In this document: one piece after another, positions 46,339 to 57,015 of the stretch | How positions within the stretch are numbered: position 1 is the stretch's first letter | How the letters are laid out: each line of letters opens with the position of its first letter | Origin: Allorhizobium sonneratiae | GTDB lineage: Bacteria; Pseudomonadota; Alphaproteobacteria; Rhizobiales; Rhizobiaceae | Direction: 5' to 3' | DNA: 64,000 nt | NCBI RefSeq assembly: GCF_023700755.1 | Contig: NZ_JAMKOJ010000008.1 | Span: 62,001-126,000, forward strand | Position numbers and translations under genes: made by a program | The notes under the pieces: generated by a model | What the model was told of the DNA's origin: nothing | Databases searched by the model: none | Seen by the model: only the letters and a program-made list of their open reading frames with translations

Positions 46339-47124
46339 TCAAAATGCAAAATGACCGATCACCGGCACATGATCGGAGGGCTTTTCCCAGCTTCTGACCT
46401 GCCTGTCGATCTCCGTCGAGATCAGCCGGTCGGTTGCCTCTGGCGATGTCAGGAGATGGTCGATGCGAATGCCATTGTTTTTCTGCCAGGCTCCGGCCTG
46501 ATAATCCCAGAAACTGTAGAGTTTAACCGCATCTGTGGTGGCGCGCACGGCATCCGTCAGGCCGAGATTAGTCAGACGGCGGAAGGCCGCCCGTGTCTCA
46601 GGCAGGAACAAGGCATCCTGCGCCCAGACAGACGGGTCGAAACAGTCATGCGGCTGCGGGATCACATTGTAATCGCCTGCGAGAATCAGTGGCTCTTCCA
46701 GCGCCAGCCGTTCTTCGGCAAAGCGTTTCAACCGTTCCATCCAGGCCAGTTTATAGGGATATTTTACCGGATCATCGGCTGGATTGCCATTGGGCAGGTA
46801 AAGCGAGCAGACGCGTAAAACGCCGGACGGAACGGAAAACACCCCTTCGATAAACCGTGCCTGCTCATCTGTCGCATCTCCCGGCAGGCCGCGATTGACT
46901 TCATCGGGACGGACTTTCGACAGTAACGCAACCCCATTGAACCCCTTTTGTCCATGGGTTTCAACGTGGTAACCGAGCGCTTCAATAGGCTCACGCGGGA
47001 AGGACTCATCAACGGATTTTATTTCCTGCAGGCAGGCAATGTCCGGGCTTGCTGCTTCCAGCCATTGCAGCAGATTATCGATGCGGGCCTTGATACCGTT
47101 GATGTTCCAGGTGGCGATTTTCAT
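46339..47124 (-). CDS. xthA: Exodeoxyribonuclease III
   Basis: AP endonuclease and 3'-5' exonuclease of base excision repair. The 261-residue protein has IATWNINGIKARI, CLQEIKS with the metal-binding Glu, LAGDYNVIP, and SDHVPV at the end, all active-site blocks of the family. AGGATGAGG precedes the ATG. It converges with exoR and lies head to tail with erpA. Confidence 0.94.
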   Translation of the reverse strand: MKIATWNINGIKARIDNLLQWLEAASPDIACLQEIKSVDESFPREPIEALGYHVETHGQKGFNGVALLSKVRPDEVNRGLPGDATDEQARFIEGVFSVPSGVLRVCSLYLPNGNPADDPVKYPYKLAWMERLKRFAEERLALEEPLILAGDYNVIPQPHDCFDPSVWAQDALFLPETRAAFRRLTNLGLTDAVRATTDAVKLYSFWDYQAGAWQKNNGIRIDHLLTSPEATDRLISTEIDRQVRSWEKPSDHVPVIGHFAF

Positions 47125-47196
47125 GGCCTCATCCTTTGCTGATCATGATGTCTTTTATCGCAAAGCGCCGATGAGGCCAGAGGCAGATTGCAAAAA

Positions 47197-47529
47197 TCAG
47201 ATGGCAAAGCTGGTGCCGCAGCCGCAGCTGGCAACAGCATTGGGATTGTTGATTTGGAAGGATTGGCCGAGAAGATTATCGACGAAATCGATTTCCGCAC
47301 CCTCCATATAGACCAGCGACATTTCGTCGACCAGCAGAGTGGCGCCATCACGCTCCACCACCAGATCGCCCTCCTGAGGGCCGGTCTCGAGGTCGAATTT
47401 ATAGGAAAAGCCGGAGCAGCCGCCGCCTTCGACGGAAACGCGAAGGGCGGTCTTGCCCTCTTCGCCGGCGATGATTCGCTGAATGCGGCGGGCAGCATTT
47501 TGGGAAAGCGTTACAGTTCTGGATGTCAT
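47197..47529 (-). CDS. erpA: Iron-sulfur cluster insertion protein (A-type carrier, ErpA-like)
   Basis: Receives Fe-S clusters and hands them to target enzymes. The 110-residue protein has the three conserved cysteines of A-type carriers: one in EGGGCSGF and two in CGCG near the C-terminus. GAGG lies before the ATG at 47529. A-type carriers (IscA, SufA, ErpA) are alike, so the exact name rests on the position next to dgt, where rhizobia have erpA. Confidence 0.88.
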   Translation of the reverse strand: MTSRTVTLSQNAARRIQRIIAGEEGKTALRVSVEGGGCSGFSYKFDLETGPQEGDLVVERDGATLLVDEMSLVYMEGAEIDFVDNLLGQSFQINNPNAVASCGCGTSFAI

Positions 47530-47717
47530 TTTTGCCTCACAACGGGGTCAAGACCCGCAGAAACCTGAGAGCATCTCCGGCGGCAAGCCGTAAATCCCTC
47601 TCTTATAACCATAAAAGCTGGAAACACCCTTTATCCTGTCATTGGATGCAGGCGTTTCTTTGCTTATATAGGTATGGATTAGCTGGCAGGGCGTCAATGG
47701 GGCAGGATAGGGACGGC

Positions 47718-48935
47718 ATGACGATCGATAGAAATGCATTGGGTTTCGGCTTTGGCGAGCGGGCGATTTTTGCCGCCGATCCATGGACCAGCCGTGGCAG
47801 GCTCTATCCGGAAGGCTCCAGCCTGACGCGGTCCGATTTCCAGCGTGACCGCGACCGTATCGTCCATACGACCGCCTTTCGTCGGCTGAAGCACAAGACG
47901 CAGGTTTTCATCGGTCCTGATGGCGATCATTATCGCACGCGGCTCACTCATACGATCGAGGTGGCGCAGATTGCCCGGGCGCTGGCGCGCGCTTTTCGCA
48001 TTGATGAGGATCTGGCCGAGGGCGTGGCACTGGTGCATGATTTCGGCCATACGCCCTTTGGTCACACGGGTGAGGATGCGCTGCATGAGTTGCTTGAGCC
48101 CTATGGCGGCTTCGATCACAATGCCCAGTCGCTGCGCATCGTCACCAAACTGGAGCGGCGCTATGCCGAATTTGACGGACTGAACCTGACCTGGGAGACG
48201 CTCGAAGGGCTGGTCAAGCATAACGGGCCGCTTTTGACGGCGGATGGCGAGGGAACCCGTGGACCTGTGCCCTTGCCGATTGTCGAATATTGTCAGTTGC
48301 AGGATCTGCACCTTCATACCCATGCCAGCCTTGAGGCGCAGGCCGCGGCTGTGGCCGATGATATCGCCTATAACACCCATGACATCGATGACGGTCTGCG
48401 TTCCGGCTATCTCAGCTTCGACATGCTGGAGGAGGTGCCTTTTCTGGCCGGGTTGATGCGCGAAGTGCATGACCGCTATCCGAAGCTGGAGCCGGAGCGT
48501 TTTACGCATGAGATCATGCGCCGCCAGATCACCCGCATGGTCGAGGATGTGATTGCGGTGGCGCAATCGCGGTTGGCGCGGATCAGGCCCATGTCCGCCG
48601 ATGATATCCGTCAGGCCGGTGAAACCATCATCACCTTTTCCGATGCGATGGCTGAGACGGACCGACAGATCAAGAAACTGCTGTTTTCCAGAATCTACCG
48701 GCATCCCGATATCATGCGCATCCGTGCGGCGGCGGCCAAGATTGTCGCTGATCTGTTCCATGCCTATATGGACAATCCCGCCCTGATGAAGAGTGACTAT
48801 TGGGTGGAGCATATCGCCGGGCTGGAAACGCCGGCGAAAGCGCGCCATGTCGGTGATTATCTGGCTGGCATGACGGATACCTATGCCGAGCGCGCTCATC
48901 GGCAGATGTTTGACCATACGCCGGATTTGCGTTAA
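47718..48935 (+). CDS. dgt: Deoxyguanosinetriphosphate triphosphohydrolase-like protein
   Basis: HD-domain dNTPase that removes triphosphate from dGTP or other dNTPs. The 405-residue protein has the metal-binding HD motif in [18 protein letters not shown], preceded by [10 protein letters not shown] and [19 protein letters not shown]. The frame continues far upstream; ATGs at 47718 (AGGGA before it, [10 protein letters not shown]) and 47697 are candidates, and the first matches rhizobial relatives. It heads the dgt-argS-SPOR string. Confidence 0.9.
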   Translation: MTIDRNALGFGFGERAIFAADPWTSRGRLYPEGSSLTRSDFQRDRDRIVHTTAFRRLKHKTQVFIGPDGDHYRTRLTHTIEVAQIARALARAFRIDEDLAEGVALVHDFGHTPFGHTGEDALHELLEPYGGFDHNAQSLRIVTKLERRYAEFDGLNLTWETLEGLVKHNGPLLTADGEGTRGPVPLPIVEYCQLQDLHLHTHASLEAQAAAVADDIAYNTHDIDDGLRSGYLSFDMLEEVPFLAGLMREVHDRYPKLEPERFTHEIMRRQITRMVEDVIAVAQSRLARIRPMSADDIRQAGETIITFSDAMAETDRQIKKLLFSRIYRHPDIMRIRAAAAKIVADLFHAYMDNPALMKSDYWVEHIAGLETPAKARHVGDYLAGMTDTYAERAHRQMFDHTPDLR

Positions 48936-48947
48936 AGCGCGTGGCGT

Positions 48948-48970
48948 CTGGCGCTCCTGAAGGGCGCCAG
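48948..48970 (+). terminator. Possible terminator between dgt and argS
   Basis: CTGGCGC (48948-48954) pairs with GCGCCAG (48964-48970). A short CCTTT follows but no long T-run, so it would be weak or act only as a stem-loop. Confidence 0.4.
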
Positions 48971-49093
48971 GCCTTTGCTCGCGTCTAGCGATCATCAGCA
49001 GGTGGTTTCATCCATGGTTCGCAGGTTGGTCGCAGACGTCCAAGATGCCGGTTTTGCGACCGGCGCGCATGTCTCATTGTCTGGATTATTCCC

Positions 49094-50851
49094 ATGAATC
49101 TGTTTGCCGATTTTGAAGCCCGCATCAAGAATGCTCTTGAAACCCTTGATATCGTCAAGGAAAACCGAAGCGAGCTTAATTTTGGCCGGATTGTCGTGGA
49201 AGCGCCGCGCGATGCCAGCCATGGCGATGCCGCCACCAATGCCGCTATGGTCCTTGCCAAGCCTCTGGGCCTTCAGCCGCGCGTGCTGGCCGATCTTCTC
49301 GGCGAAAAGCTGAAGCAGGATGCCGATGTCGCCGAGGTTTCGGTGGCCGGTCCCGGCTTTTTGAATATCCGCCTTTCTGTCGGTTACTGGCAGCGGCTTC
49401 TGGCGGTCATGATGGCTGAAGGTGTGGATTTCGGTCGATCAAATCTTGGATCCGGTCAGAAGGTCAATGTCGAATATGTCTCGGCCAATCCGACCGGTCC
49501 GATGCATGTCGGTCATTGCCGGGGTGCCGTGGTTGGCGATGCGCTTGCCAACCTGCTGGGTTTTGCCGGTTATGACGTCACCAAGGAATATTACATCAAC
49601 GATGCCGGTTCCCAGATCGATGTTCTGGCGCGGTCTGTCTTCATCCGTTATCGCGAGGCTTTGGGCGAAAGCGTCGGCGCGATCCCTGCCGGTCTTTATC
49701 CGGGTGATTACCTGAAGCCGGTGGGCGAGGCGCTGGCGCGCGACTATGGCGTCAAGCTGCACACCATGCCGGAAGAAGAGTGGATGGCAATCGTCAAGGA
49801 ACGCGCCATCGATGCGATGATGGCGATGATCCGTGAGGATCTTGCCGCACTCAATGTGCATCACGACCTGTTTTTCTCCGAACGTCAGCTTCATGCCGAT
49901 GGCGGCGCGGCCATTCGCACAGCGATCAACGACCTGACGTTCAAGGGCCATGTCTATCGTGGCGCGCTGCCGCCGCCGAAGGGGCAGGTGCCGGAAGATT
50001 GGGAAGACCGCGAGCAGACCCTGTTCCGCTCGACCGAAGTGGGTGACGACATTGACCGGCCGCTGATCAAGTCCGATGGCAGCTACACCTATTTTGCCGC
50101 TGATGTCGCGTACTTCAAGAACAAGTTCGACCGCGGTTTTTCGCAGATGATCTATGTGCTGGGCGCCGATCATGGCGGCTATGTCAAACGGCTGGAAGCC
50201 GTGGCACGGGCGGTGTCGGAAGGTGCCTCGAAGCTGACCGTGCTTCTGTGCCAGCTGGTCAAGCTTTATCGTGATGGCGAGCCGGTGAAGATGTCGAAAC
50301 GTTCCGGCGACTTTGTCACTTTGCGTGATGTGGTGGATGAAGTGGGCCGCGATCCGGTTCGGTTCATGATGCTTTATCGCAAGAACAGTGAGCCGCTGGA
50401 TTTCGATTTTGCCAAGGTGACGGAGCAGTCGAAGGATAACCCGGTTTTCTACGTGCAATATGCCCATGCCCGCTGCATGTCGATTTTCCGCCAGGCGGAA
50501 GAGGCTTTTGCCGGTGTAACTGCCGATCTTGCTGCGATGAAGGATGCCGTCAGCGAAATTGGCGATCCGGCGGAACTGCAACTGATTGCAAAGCTTGCAG
50601 AATATCCGCGTATCGTTGAGGCAGCCGCCCAGTCCATGGAGCCTCATCGCATCGCATTTTATCTGTACGATCTGGCCAGCTCCTTCCATGCGCATTGGAA
50701 TAAGGGTAAAGATCAGCCGGAATTACGATTTGTTAACGATAAAAACCGACAATTGACCTTGGCCAGGCTTGGGCTTGTTCATGCTGTCGCCTCTGTTTTG
50801 AAATCCGGCTTGGCAATTACGGGCACGGATGCGCCGGAGGAAATGCGATAG
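49094..50851 (+). CDS. argS: Arginine--tRNA ligase
   Basis: Class I aminoacyl-tRNA synthetase. The 585-residue protein has the HIGH-type motif in [13 protein letters not shown], the KMSKS-type motif in VKMSKRSGD, the N-terminal Add-1 domain and the C-terminal anticodon-binding domain that ends in methionine-arginine. Length is usual. No strong ribosome binding site is visible before the ATG. Confidence 0.95.
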   Translation: MNLFADFEARIKNALETLDIVKENRSELNFGRIVVEAPRDASHGDAATNAAMVLAKPLGLQPRVLADLLGEKLKQDADVAEVSVAGPGFLNIRLSVGYWQRLLAVMMAEGVDFGRSNLGSGQKVNVEYVSANPTGPMHVGHCRGAVVGDALANLLGFAGYDVTKEYYINDAGSQIDVLARSVFIRYREALGESVGAIPAGLYPGDYLKPVGEALARDYGVKLHTMPEEEWMAIVKERAIDAMMAMIREDLAALNVHHDLFFSERQLHADGGAAIRTAINDLTFKGHVYRGALPPPKGQVPEDWEDREQTLFRSTEVGDDIDRPLIKSDGSYTYFAADVAYFKNKFDRGFSQMIYVLGADHGGYVKRLEAVARAVSEGASKLTVLLCQLVKLYRDGEPVKMSKRSGDFVTLRDVVDEVGRDPVRFMMLYRKNSEPLDFDFAKVTEQSKDNPVFYVQYAHARCMSIFRQAEEAFAGVTADLAAMKDAVSEIGDPAELQLIAKLAEYPRIVEAAAQSMEPHRIAFYLYDLASSFHAHWNKGKDQPELRFVNDKNRQLTLARLGLVHAVASVLKSGLAITGTDAPEEMR

Positions 50852-50913
50852 TGTGATGCATGTGCCCGTTACTCCCGGCTTGTCGATGTGTCGCGTAGCA
50901 AGTGGATCAGGGT

Positions 50914-53502
50914 ATGGTGCAAAAACAATCCGCATATGACAGGGACGCTGGCGGGCGCGGCTTTGCCGATGACGACCCGTTGGCGGAGCTTGCCCGTCTT
51001 GTCGGCTATGATGCACCCGTTGCTCGCCGACAAGAACCCGAGATGACCGCGCCCGAGACTGGAATCGGATATGGCGGATCTCACGACCTGTCCTGGGGGC
51101 AGGTGCCATCAGAGCCTGTGGCAGCGCCCAATGAGACATATGTAGGTGAGACTTTATCCTATGCTTCGCCATCGCAGCAGCCGCAGGATCCCGTTTATTC
51201 CGGCGGCGATGCCCTTGCTGATGAGCTGGAATGGTCGATGGAGCCGCAGCTTGCGCCTGCAACCGCACCATCTGTGCGCCATGGTGCAGCCGATCCGCAA
51301 GGCGGCTATGGCAGTCATCGCCTGCCGCTGGCCAATTTCAGTCCGGCAACCCCGGCACGACGGGTTGAAGAGCCGGTCTTTCAGCAGCCCAGCCCGCCGC
51401 AAGTGCCTGTTTCCTCGGCGCCGCAGCCGGTTGAGGAACCCGATTATGATTTTGGTTTTTCGCCCCCTCCCATATCGAGTGCTGCGCCGCCCGTTATGCA
51501 TCAACGATCGGTCGAGCCGGAGCTGGATCTGAGTGCACGCCGCGAAACATTGGCTGCTCCCTCGCCGGTTTCGCCATCGCCGACACGGACTGAGCCGTCT
51601 TTTGAAGCCGTTCGCTATGATGCGCTCAGTGCGCCGTCTTCATCCGGCAAACCTGCCTCGGGTGATTTTTTTGCAGCTCTAGCGTCAGGCGAAGCTCTGT
51701 TTCAGGAGCCGCCCGTCCAGGCGCGAATGGAGCCGCGGATGGAGGCATCGTCGTCTCAGCCGAGCGTTGCGCCGCAGGCCGCAATGGATGAGCCGCTGGA
51801 AAATCTGGATTTCGATCTTGAGGATATCACCCTCGATCTCTCCGATCTCGAAATGGAGCCGGTGGCAGTGCCTGCTCCGGAGCCGGTCCATTTTGTTGCA
51901 AAGCCTGAGCCTGCGCCGGTTGCAAGGCCTGTCAGCGCCCCGGTTGCGCCTGCCGCGTTGGTGAAAAGGCCTGTTGTCTCTGCTCCAGCTCCAACTCCTG
52001 CTCCGGCACCTGTCGCGGATAATGTGCCCGGTCTTCCGTTCGACAATGCAGAAATTGCTGATCAGGATGAATTACTGGAGCCTGTATCGCATCTGCATGT
52101 GCCGGACCTGCCGCCAGTCGAAGACAAGAAGCCGGTCAGCTACACGCCTGATTATGATTTCGATATCGATGCGGAGCTTGCCAGCCTGCTCAATCAGGCT
52201 GGTCATGGTGGTGGCAAGACGGCGGCTGCTCCGGTCGCCGGGCAAGCACCATCCGAGCAGCCGTCAGCAGTGCGTGTGGCAAGGGCAGACCTTCCTCCTG
52301 TCGTGGAAAAGGTACGTAGTCTGCCAGGGGATGATTTCGACGTTTTCGAAAAGGCCCTTGAGGAGGATTTCCGCAAGAGCCTTGATGAAACCGGACCGTT
52401 TCGTTCTTCTTCTTCGGGGATGGCTTCTGCCGGAGTGGCGGATGTCTCTCTCGATCAGACAGGCAGGATGGATGATTATGACCCCGAACATTCTGGTGGC
52501 GGTCGAATGATCGCTGTCGCTGCCGCGGCGGTCGTCGTTCTTCTCGTTGCTGGTGGCGGGGTCTATGCCTGGTTGAAGATGAAAGACCCACTGGCGCTTG
52601 AAGGGGGTAAGCCTCGCATCGTCATGGCTGACAAGGCACCGGTCAAGGTGGTGCCGACCAATCCCGGCGGCAAGGTTGTACCCAACCAGAACAAGGCGGT
52701 TTACGAGCGCGTCTCCGGCGATGGTTCCGAGCAGCCGCAGCAGAAGCAGTTGATCACATCCGAAGAACAGCCCATGGATGTGAGCAAACAGACCGACATG
52801 ACCAATATGCCGATGGACAGCGACACGGGCGCTGACGCAAATGCGGCTCAGAACGGGGCGTCTGCAAATGGTCAGCCTCTGGTGACGCCGCAACGGGTGA
52901 AGACCATGATCGTGCGCCCGGATGGTACGCTGGTGGCGGCGGATACCGGATCGTCGTCAGCAACACCGGCTGCATCATCGCAGGATCAGCAGGTTCAGCC
53001 GCTTAACGCACCGCCGGCAAACGAAACGACCGATCAGGCCCTGGCGTCTGCCGGTTTTTCGACAACAGCGGCGACGCCAACTGCTCAGCAACCGGCTGCG
53101 GATAGCGGCGATCTCACAGGCGTTCCGGCACCCAACATGCCTGTGCCTGTTGCCCGTCCTAACATTCGGTCTGTGCCTGCTGCCTCAGCCCCTGCTGTGC
53201 AAAGGGCGTCTCTGGCAGCGCCCGTTGCTGCCCAGACGTCTCCGGCCACAGCGGCTGGCGGCGGCTATTATATCCAGATTTCGTCGTTGCCGTCGGAGGC
53301 AGACGCACGCAAGAGCTATGAACGGCTTTCGTCCAAATTCGCGGGCGTGATCGGCGGCCGGGCGCATGATATCAAGCCCGCTGAAATCCCCGGCAAGGGG
53401 ACGTATTATCGTGTCCGGATTGCTGGCGGCAGCAAGGATGAGGCGGCAGCGCTCTGCGAACGTTACCGTCAGGCAGGCGGCAGCTGCATGCTGGTCCGCT
53501 GA
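50914..53502 (+). CDS. SPOR-domain membrane protein, long disordered N-terminal region
   Basis: An 862-residue protein. Residues 1-530 are low complexity, rich in Pro, Ala, Val and Glu; a single membrane span is near 530-553 (AVAAAAVVVLLVAGGGVYAW). A second linker follows, and a SPOR domain from about 782 to the end (YYIQISSLPSEADARKSYER, ending GGSCMLVR) binds denuded septal peptidoglycan. The protein thus has a large cytoplasmic arm and a periplasmic septum-binding end. GTG at 50902 is an alternative start. Rhizobia have such a gene between argS and nagZ; here nagZ is not next. Confidence 0.88.
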   Translation: MVQKQSAYDRDAGGRGFADDDPLAELARLVGYDAPVARRQEPEMTAPETGIGYGGSHDLSWGQVPSEPVAAPNETYVGETLSYASPSQQPQDPVYSGGDALADELEWSMEPQLAPATAPSVRHGAADPQGGYGSHRLPLANFSPATPARRVEEPVFQQPSPPQVPVSSAPQPVEEPDYDFGFSPPPISSAAPPVMHQRSVEPELDLSARRETLAAPSPVSPSPTRTEPSFEAVRYDALSAPSSSGKPASGDFFAALASGEALFQEPPVQARMEPRMEASSSQPSVAPQAAMDEPLENLDFDLEDITLDLSDLEMEPVAVPAPEPVHFVAKPEPAPVARPVSAPVAPAALVKRPVVSAPAPTPAPAPVADNVPGLPFDNAEIADQDELLEPVSHLHVPDLPPVEDKKPVSYTPDYDFDIDAELASLLNQAGHGGGKTAAAPVAGQAPSEQPSAVRVARADLPPVVEKVRSLPGDDFDVFEKALEEDFRKSLDETGPFRSSSSGMASAGVADVSLDQTGRMDDYDPEHSGGGRMIAVAAAAVVVLLVAGGGVYAWLKMKDPLALEGGKPRIVMADKAPVKVVPTNPGGKVVPNQNKAVYERVSGDGSEQPQQKQLITSEEQPMDVSKQTDMTNMPMDSDTGADANAAQNGASANGQPLVTPQRVKTMIVRPDGTLVAADTGSSSATPAASSQDQQVQPLNAPPANETTDQALASAGFSTTAATPTAQQPAADSGDLTGVPAPNMPVPVARPNIRSVPAASAPAVQRASLAAPVAAQTSPATAAGGGYYIQISSLPSEADARKSYERLSSKFAGVIGGRAHDIKPAEIPGKGTYYRVRIAGGSKDEAAALCERYRQAGGSCMLVR

Positions 53503-53529
53503 TCCGTTCGAGCAAAACGGCCATATGAT

Positions 53530-53680
53530 TGGCGCCTTGCGTTTTATAAAACCCAAGGCGCCATTAATTGTCCTTAAAGCATGTCGCGTTTCATTGTCCT
53601 CAATGAAACGAGAACGTACATGCGACAAAACAAAGACTTAAAGCACGTTGCATGAGGCTGATAAGCCGCAACGTGCTTTA
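53530..53680. repeat. Cluster of three hairpins between convergent genes
   Basis: Hairpin 1, 53530-53563: TGGCGCCTT / AAGGCGCCA with an inner GTTTTATAAAAC palindrome; a likely terminator. Hairpin 2, 53587-53610: CGTTTCATTG / CAATGAAACG, loop TCCT. Hairpin 3, 53639-53680: thirteen-base arms TAAAGCACGTTGC / GCAACGTGCTTTA. All arms are perfect. They lie between the SPOR gene and the COG0523 gene, which point at each other, so they probably end both transcripts; units such as TTAAAGCATGTCGC look like the mosaic repeats elsewhere in the window. Confidence 0.7.
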
Positions 53681-53693
53681 GAAATCTGTCTTG

Positions 53694-54899
53694 TTACAGG
53701 GCAGGTGCTGCCCAGGCCGGGAAGGGATCCGACAGATTGCGCCACTGCGAGGGTGAGAAGTCTGAAGCCGGGATAAGACATGCATCGAGAGCGTCACGAA
53801 TGGCCTGTTCATGCATGGGATCGGCGCCGATGAAGACGATTTCCTGCCGCCTGTCGCCCCAGACGGGATCAAGATAAGGCTGCATGGCTCTGAGAAACCC
53901 CGGATCTTGAGGCCATTTTTCCTGCGGCACGGAGGCCCACCACAGCCCCATGCGCCCGGTGCGCACCAGCGGACCAGCCAGACTGAATTCCCCCACATGA
54001 TGCGGCCTGGTGCCCAGCCAGAAAAAGCCTTTCGCCCGGATGACACCGGGGAGCGGCGTTTCGATAAAGCGCTGAAACAGGGCGGGATCGAACGGGCGTC
54101 TTGCCTTGTAGACAAAGGAGCGGATGCCATATTCCTCAGTTTCGGGGATATGATCCTTGAACCCATGCAGTTCCTTGAACCAGAGGGGATGGGTTTCGGC
54201 GCGGCCCAGATCAAACAGTCCTGTGCCAAGCACGTCTGATAAGGCCACCTGGGCAAAATCGGTCTCGATGATCCGGGCATCCGGATTGAGCCCGACAATG
54301 ATCTTGCGCGCCGCATCCAGACGCTGAGGTCCGGCGATCCCGATCTTGTTGAGCACGATCACATCGGCAAATTCGATCTGTTCGACAAGAAGATCGACAA
54401 GAGTGCGTTCATCGTCGTCACCGGCTGTTTCGCCTCTGTCGGAGAGAAAATCGGCAGAGGTATAATCCTTCAGCAGATTGGCGGCATCGACAACGGTGAC
54501 CATGGTATCCAGCCGGGCAATGTCGGAGAGGCTGTGCCCGTCTTCGTCGCGAAACTCAAAGGTTGTGGCAATGGGCAGCGGTTCGGCAATGCCGGTCGCC
54601 TCGATCAAAAGATAATCGAAGCGCCCGGATTGGGCCAGTGCGCGCACTTCCGTCAAAAGATCGTCACGCAAGGTGCAGCAGATGCAGCCATTGCTCATTT
54701 CCACCAGTTGCTCATCGGTGCGCGACAGGTTTGCCCCGCCATCGCGCACCAGTGCTGCGTCGATATTCACCTCGCTCATATCATTGACGATCACTGCCAC
54801 CCGCAAGCCCTCGCGATTGGCCAGAATATGATTGAGCAGTGTGGTCTTTCCGGCACCAAGAAAGCCGGACAGGACTGTGACAGGCAGTTTTGTGTTCAT
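53694..54899 (-). CDS. COG0523 GTPase, probable zinc metallochaperone (ZigA/YciC-like)
   Basis: A 401-residue G3E GTPase: Walker [15 protein letters not shown], the metal-binding GCICC (CxCC) motif after SNG, the ATGIAEP switch and NKIG guanine motif, and a C-terminal CobW domain. COG0523 proteins deliver metals to proteins; those near znu genes respond to zinc starvation. A Zur-like site lies just upstream. Start [18 protein letters not shown] is firm. The metal is inferred from context. Confidence 0.88.
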   Translation of the reverse strand: MNTKLPVTVLSGFLGAGKTTLLNHILANREGLRVAVIVNDMSEVNIDAALVRDGGANLSRTDEQLVEMSNGCICCTLRDDLLTEVRALAQSGRFDYLLIEATGIAEPLPIATTFEFRDEDGHSLSDIARLDTMVTVVDAANLLKDYTSADFLSDRGETAGDDDERTLVDLLVEQIEFADVIVLNKIGIAGPQRLDAARKIIVGLNPDARIIETDFAQVALSDVLGTGLFDLGRAETHPLWFKELHGFKDHIPETEEYGIRSFVYKARRPFDPALFQRFIETPLPGVIRAKGFFWLGTRPHHVGEFSLAGPLVRTGRMGLWWASVPQEKWPQDPGFLRAMQPYLDPVWGDRRQEIVFIGADPMHEQAIRDALDACLIPASDFSPSQWRNLSDPFPAWAAPAL

Positions 54900-54910
54900 G
54901 TTTCACCTAT

Positions 54911-54930
54911 ATGATATAACGTAACATAAC
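54911..54930 (-). promoter_or_regulatory. Candidate degenerate Zur box before the COG0523 gene
   Basis: ATGATATAACGTAACATAAC lies about 12-31 bases upstream of the ATG. It has the AT-rich GTTAT / ATAAC pattern of alphaproteobacterial Zur sites, but the dyad is imperfect (about half the arm bases pair). Confidence 0.45.
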
Positions 54931-55014
54931 TTGGGCAAGTTTCGGCTTGTCTATCCGCTGAGACCTGTCAGGCGCGGTTGAGCCTGACAGGGTTTCGATA
55001 AAATGTTCAGGGCA

Positions 55015-55941
55015 TCAGGATTTCAGGCAGTCGGCCATCGCCTTGGCCATGTCCTGCATCAGGGCCGGATAAAGATCGGGACCATCCGCCTGCTCGGTCC
55101 CCAGAGGGTCGAGCAGCCCGGTGCGGGTTGGCGTGCCTTCAGCCACCACCTTGACGATGGGTGAGGGAAATTGCGGTTCGGCAAACAGGCAGGCAGCGCC
55201 TGATGCTTTCAGCTTGTCATGGATTTCTGCAATCCGCTCGGCTCCCGGCGCGGTTTCGGGGCTGACGGAGATCGATCCGGTCACGGCCAGCTTGTAGTGA
55301 TGTTCGAAATAATGATAGCCGTCATGAAAGACGATGATCGGTTTTGCCGGCAGGTCGGCAAGCTGTTTGACGATCCCCTTATCCATGGCGTCAATTCTGG
55401 TATCAAAGGCAGCCAGATTGCGCCGATAGGCATCCGCATGGTCGCCATCCCTGGCGATCAGGGCATTGGCCATGGCCGCTGCCATGGCTTTGGCATTGTC
55501 GGGATCGAGCCAGATATGCATATCATATTCGCCATGATCATCATGGCCAGCATGATCTTCATCGGCATCGGGTTCAAACAACCCTCCTTCACGCAAAGGC
55601 AGGAGCCTGACGTTAGGGGCGCCACTCAAGGTGACAATCCTGGTTGTACTGTTCAGGCTGGCAAGCGGCCGGGACATAAAGGCTTCGAGCTGCGGACCGA
55701 TCCAGAAGACGATATCGGCGGTCTGCAGGGCGCGCGCCTTGGACGGCTTGAGACTGTAACTGTGAGGGGAATTGGCGCCATCCACCAGCAGGCTCGGCTC
55801 ACCGACCCCCTGCATGATGGCGGCGGCAATCGAATGGACCGGTTTGATGGTGGCGACAACATTCGGCGCCGCCCAGGCTGCCGACATACTGGCCATCAGG
55901 GTGAAAAGCACAAGGGCAGGGCGATGCATGCGGTTTTCCAC
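55015..55941 (-). CDS. znuA: Zinc ABC transporter, periplasmic zinc-binding protein
   Basis: High-affinity zinc receptor. The 308-residue protein has a signal peptide (cut near AWA), PVHSIAAAIMQGVG with the first zinc His, a His/Asp-rich loop (DADEDHAGHDDHGEYDMHIW) and later FHDGYHYFEHHY. AGGA lies eight bases before the GTG at 55941, which gives a better start than the frame start at 55962; an ATG at 55929 is also possible. It is divergent from znuC, with a Zur-like palindrome between. Confidence 0.92.
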   Translation of the reverse strand: MENRMHRPALVLFTLMASMSAAWAAPNVVATIKPVHSIAAAIMQGVGEPSLLVDGANSPHSYSLKPSKARALQTADIVFWIGPQLEAFMSRPLASLNSTTRIVTLSGAPNVRLLPLREGGLFEPDADEDHAGHDDHGEYDMHIWLDPDNAKAMAAAMANALIARDGDHADAYRRNLAAFDTRIDAMDKGIVKQLADLPAKPIIVFHDGYHYFEHHYKLAVTGSISVSPETAPGAERIAEIHDKLKASGAACLFAEPQFPSPIVKVVAEGTPTRTGLLDPLGTEQADGPDLYPALMQDMAKAMADCLKS

Positions 55942-55975
55942 GGGATATGTCCTTTCTTTCACTCTTGCCGATCTT

Positions 55976-55992
55976 ATGTAATGTTATTACAT
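55976..55992. promoter_or_regulatory. Zur box in the znuA-znuC divergent promoter
   Basis: ATGTAAT-GTT-ATTACAT: seven-base arms with perfect symmetry around a three-base centre. It lies 35 bases before znuA and about 170 before znuC, in line with known Zur control of both in alphaproteobacteria. Confidence 0.7.
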
Positions 55993-56160
55993 TGATTGCA
56001 ACAGCCTATCAGCTGTGTCATAGAGTATCACTCGAACAGGGTCGGGCGAGGATCGGTAAAATCATGCTCGAAATCAAATGTTTAGAGTGCCGGTCAGATG
56101 CAATCTGATGGTATGGCGGCCTGATCGGGCGCAACAGGCAGACAAGGGAGTTTTCCATCC

Positions 56161-57015
56161 GTGCTCAAAGCCGTCGAAGACGATTGTCTGGTGACCCTGA
56201 CCAGTGCGGGCTTTCGCCGTGGCGGGCGCTTTCTGGTACGCGGCGTCGATTTTTCTGTCCACCGCGGTGAGATCGTGACCCTGATCGGGCCGAATGGTTC
56301 GGGAAAATCGACAACGGCGAAACTTGCGACCGGCATATTGCGCCCCGATGAAGGCGAAGTGCGGCGGCATGGGGCGATCAGCATTGGTTACGTACCACAG
56401 AAAATCGCCGTGGACTGGACCATGCCGCTGACGGTGAAGCGGCTGATGACCATGACCGGCAGGCTCTCAAATGCCGATATAGACAGCGCGCTTGCGGCGG
56501 TGGGCATACCGCATCTTGCCCGGTCGCCTGTGCAGCATCTTTCGGGCGGCGAGTTTCAGCGGGCGCTTCTGGCGCGCGCGCTTGCCAGAAAACCGGATCT
56601 TCTGGTTTTGGACGAACCCTTGCAGGGTGTCGATTTTGCCGGAGAGATCGCGCTTTACGAGCTGATTTCAACCATCCGCCGCAAGAGCGGTTGCGGTGTT
56701 CTGCTGATTTCTCATGATCTGCATATGGTCATGGCGGAGACTGATACCGTCATATGTCTCAATGGCCATGTCTGTTGCCGGGGAACGCCGGAAAGCGTCA
56801 GCCAGAATGCGGAATATCGCAAACTTTTCGGCGCTGCAGCCAGAACGCTTGCGGTGTATAATCATCGCCACGATCACACGCATCTGCCGGATGGTCGTGT
56901 GCTGCATGACGATGGCAGTATCACCGATCATTGCCATCCGCAGGACGGGCACCATCACGGCGATCATTCTGATCATACGCATCGCCATGCAGAGGGCACT
57001 GGTCATGATGGATGA
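56161..57015 (+). CDS. znuC: Zinc ABC transporter, ATP-binding protein with His-rich tail
   Basis: ATPase of the zinc importer. The 284-residue protein has Walker A IGPNGSGKST, the ABC signature LSGGEFQRALLARAL and Walker B LLVLDEPLQGVD. After residue 235 comes a His/Asp-rich tail (NHRHDHTHLPDG, HPQDGHHHGDHSDHTHRH) that probably binds zinc. The start is GTG, with GGGAG eleven bases upstream. It overlaps znuB. Confidence 0.92.
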   Translation: MLKAVEDDCLVTLTSAGFRRGGRFLVRGVDFSVHRGEIVTLIGPNGSGKSTTAKLATGILRPDEGEVRRHGAISIGYVPQKIAVDWTMPLTVKRLMTMTGRLSNADIDSALAAVGIPHLARSPVQHLSGGEFQRALLARALARKPDLLVLDEPLQGVDFAGEIALYELISTIRRKSGCGVLLISHDLHMVMAETDTVICLNGHVCCRGTPESVSQNAEYRKLFGAAARTLAVYNHRHDHTHLPDGRVLHDDGSITDHCHPQDGHHHGDHSDHTHRHAEGTGHDG

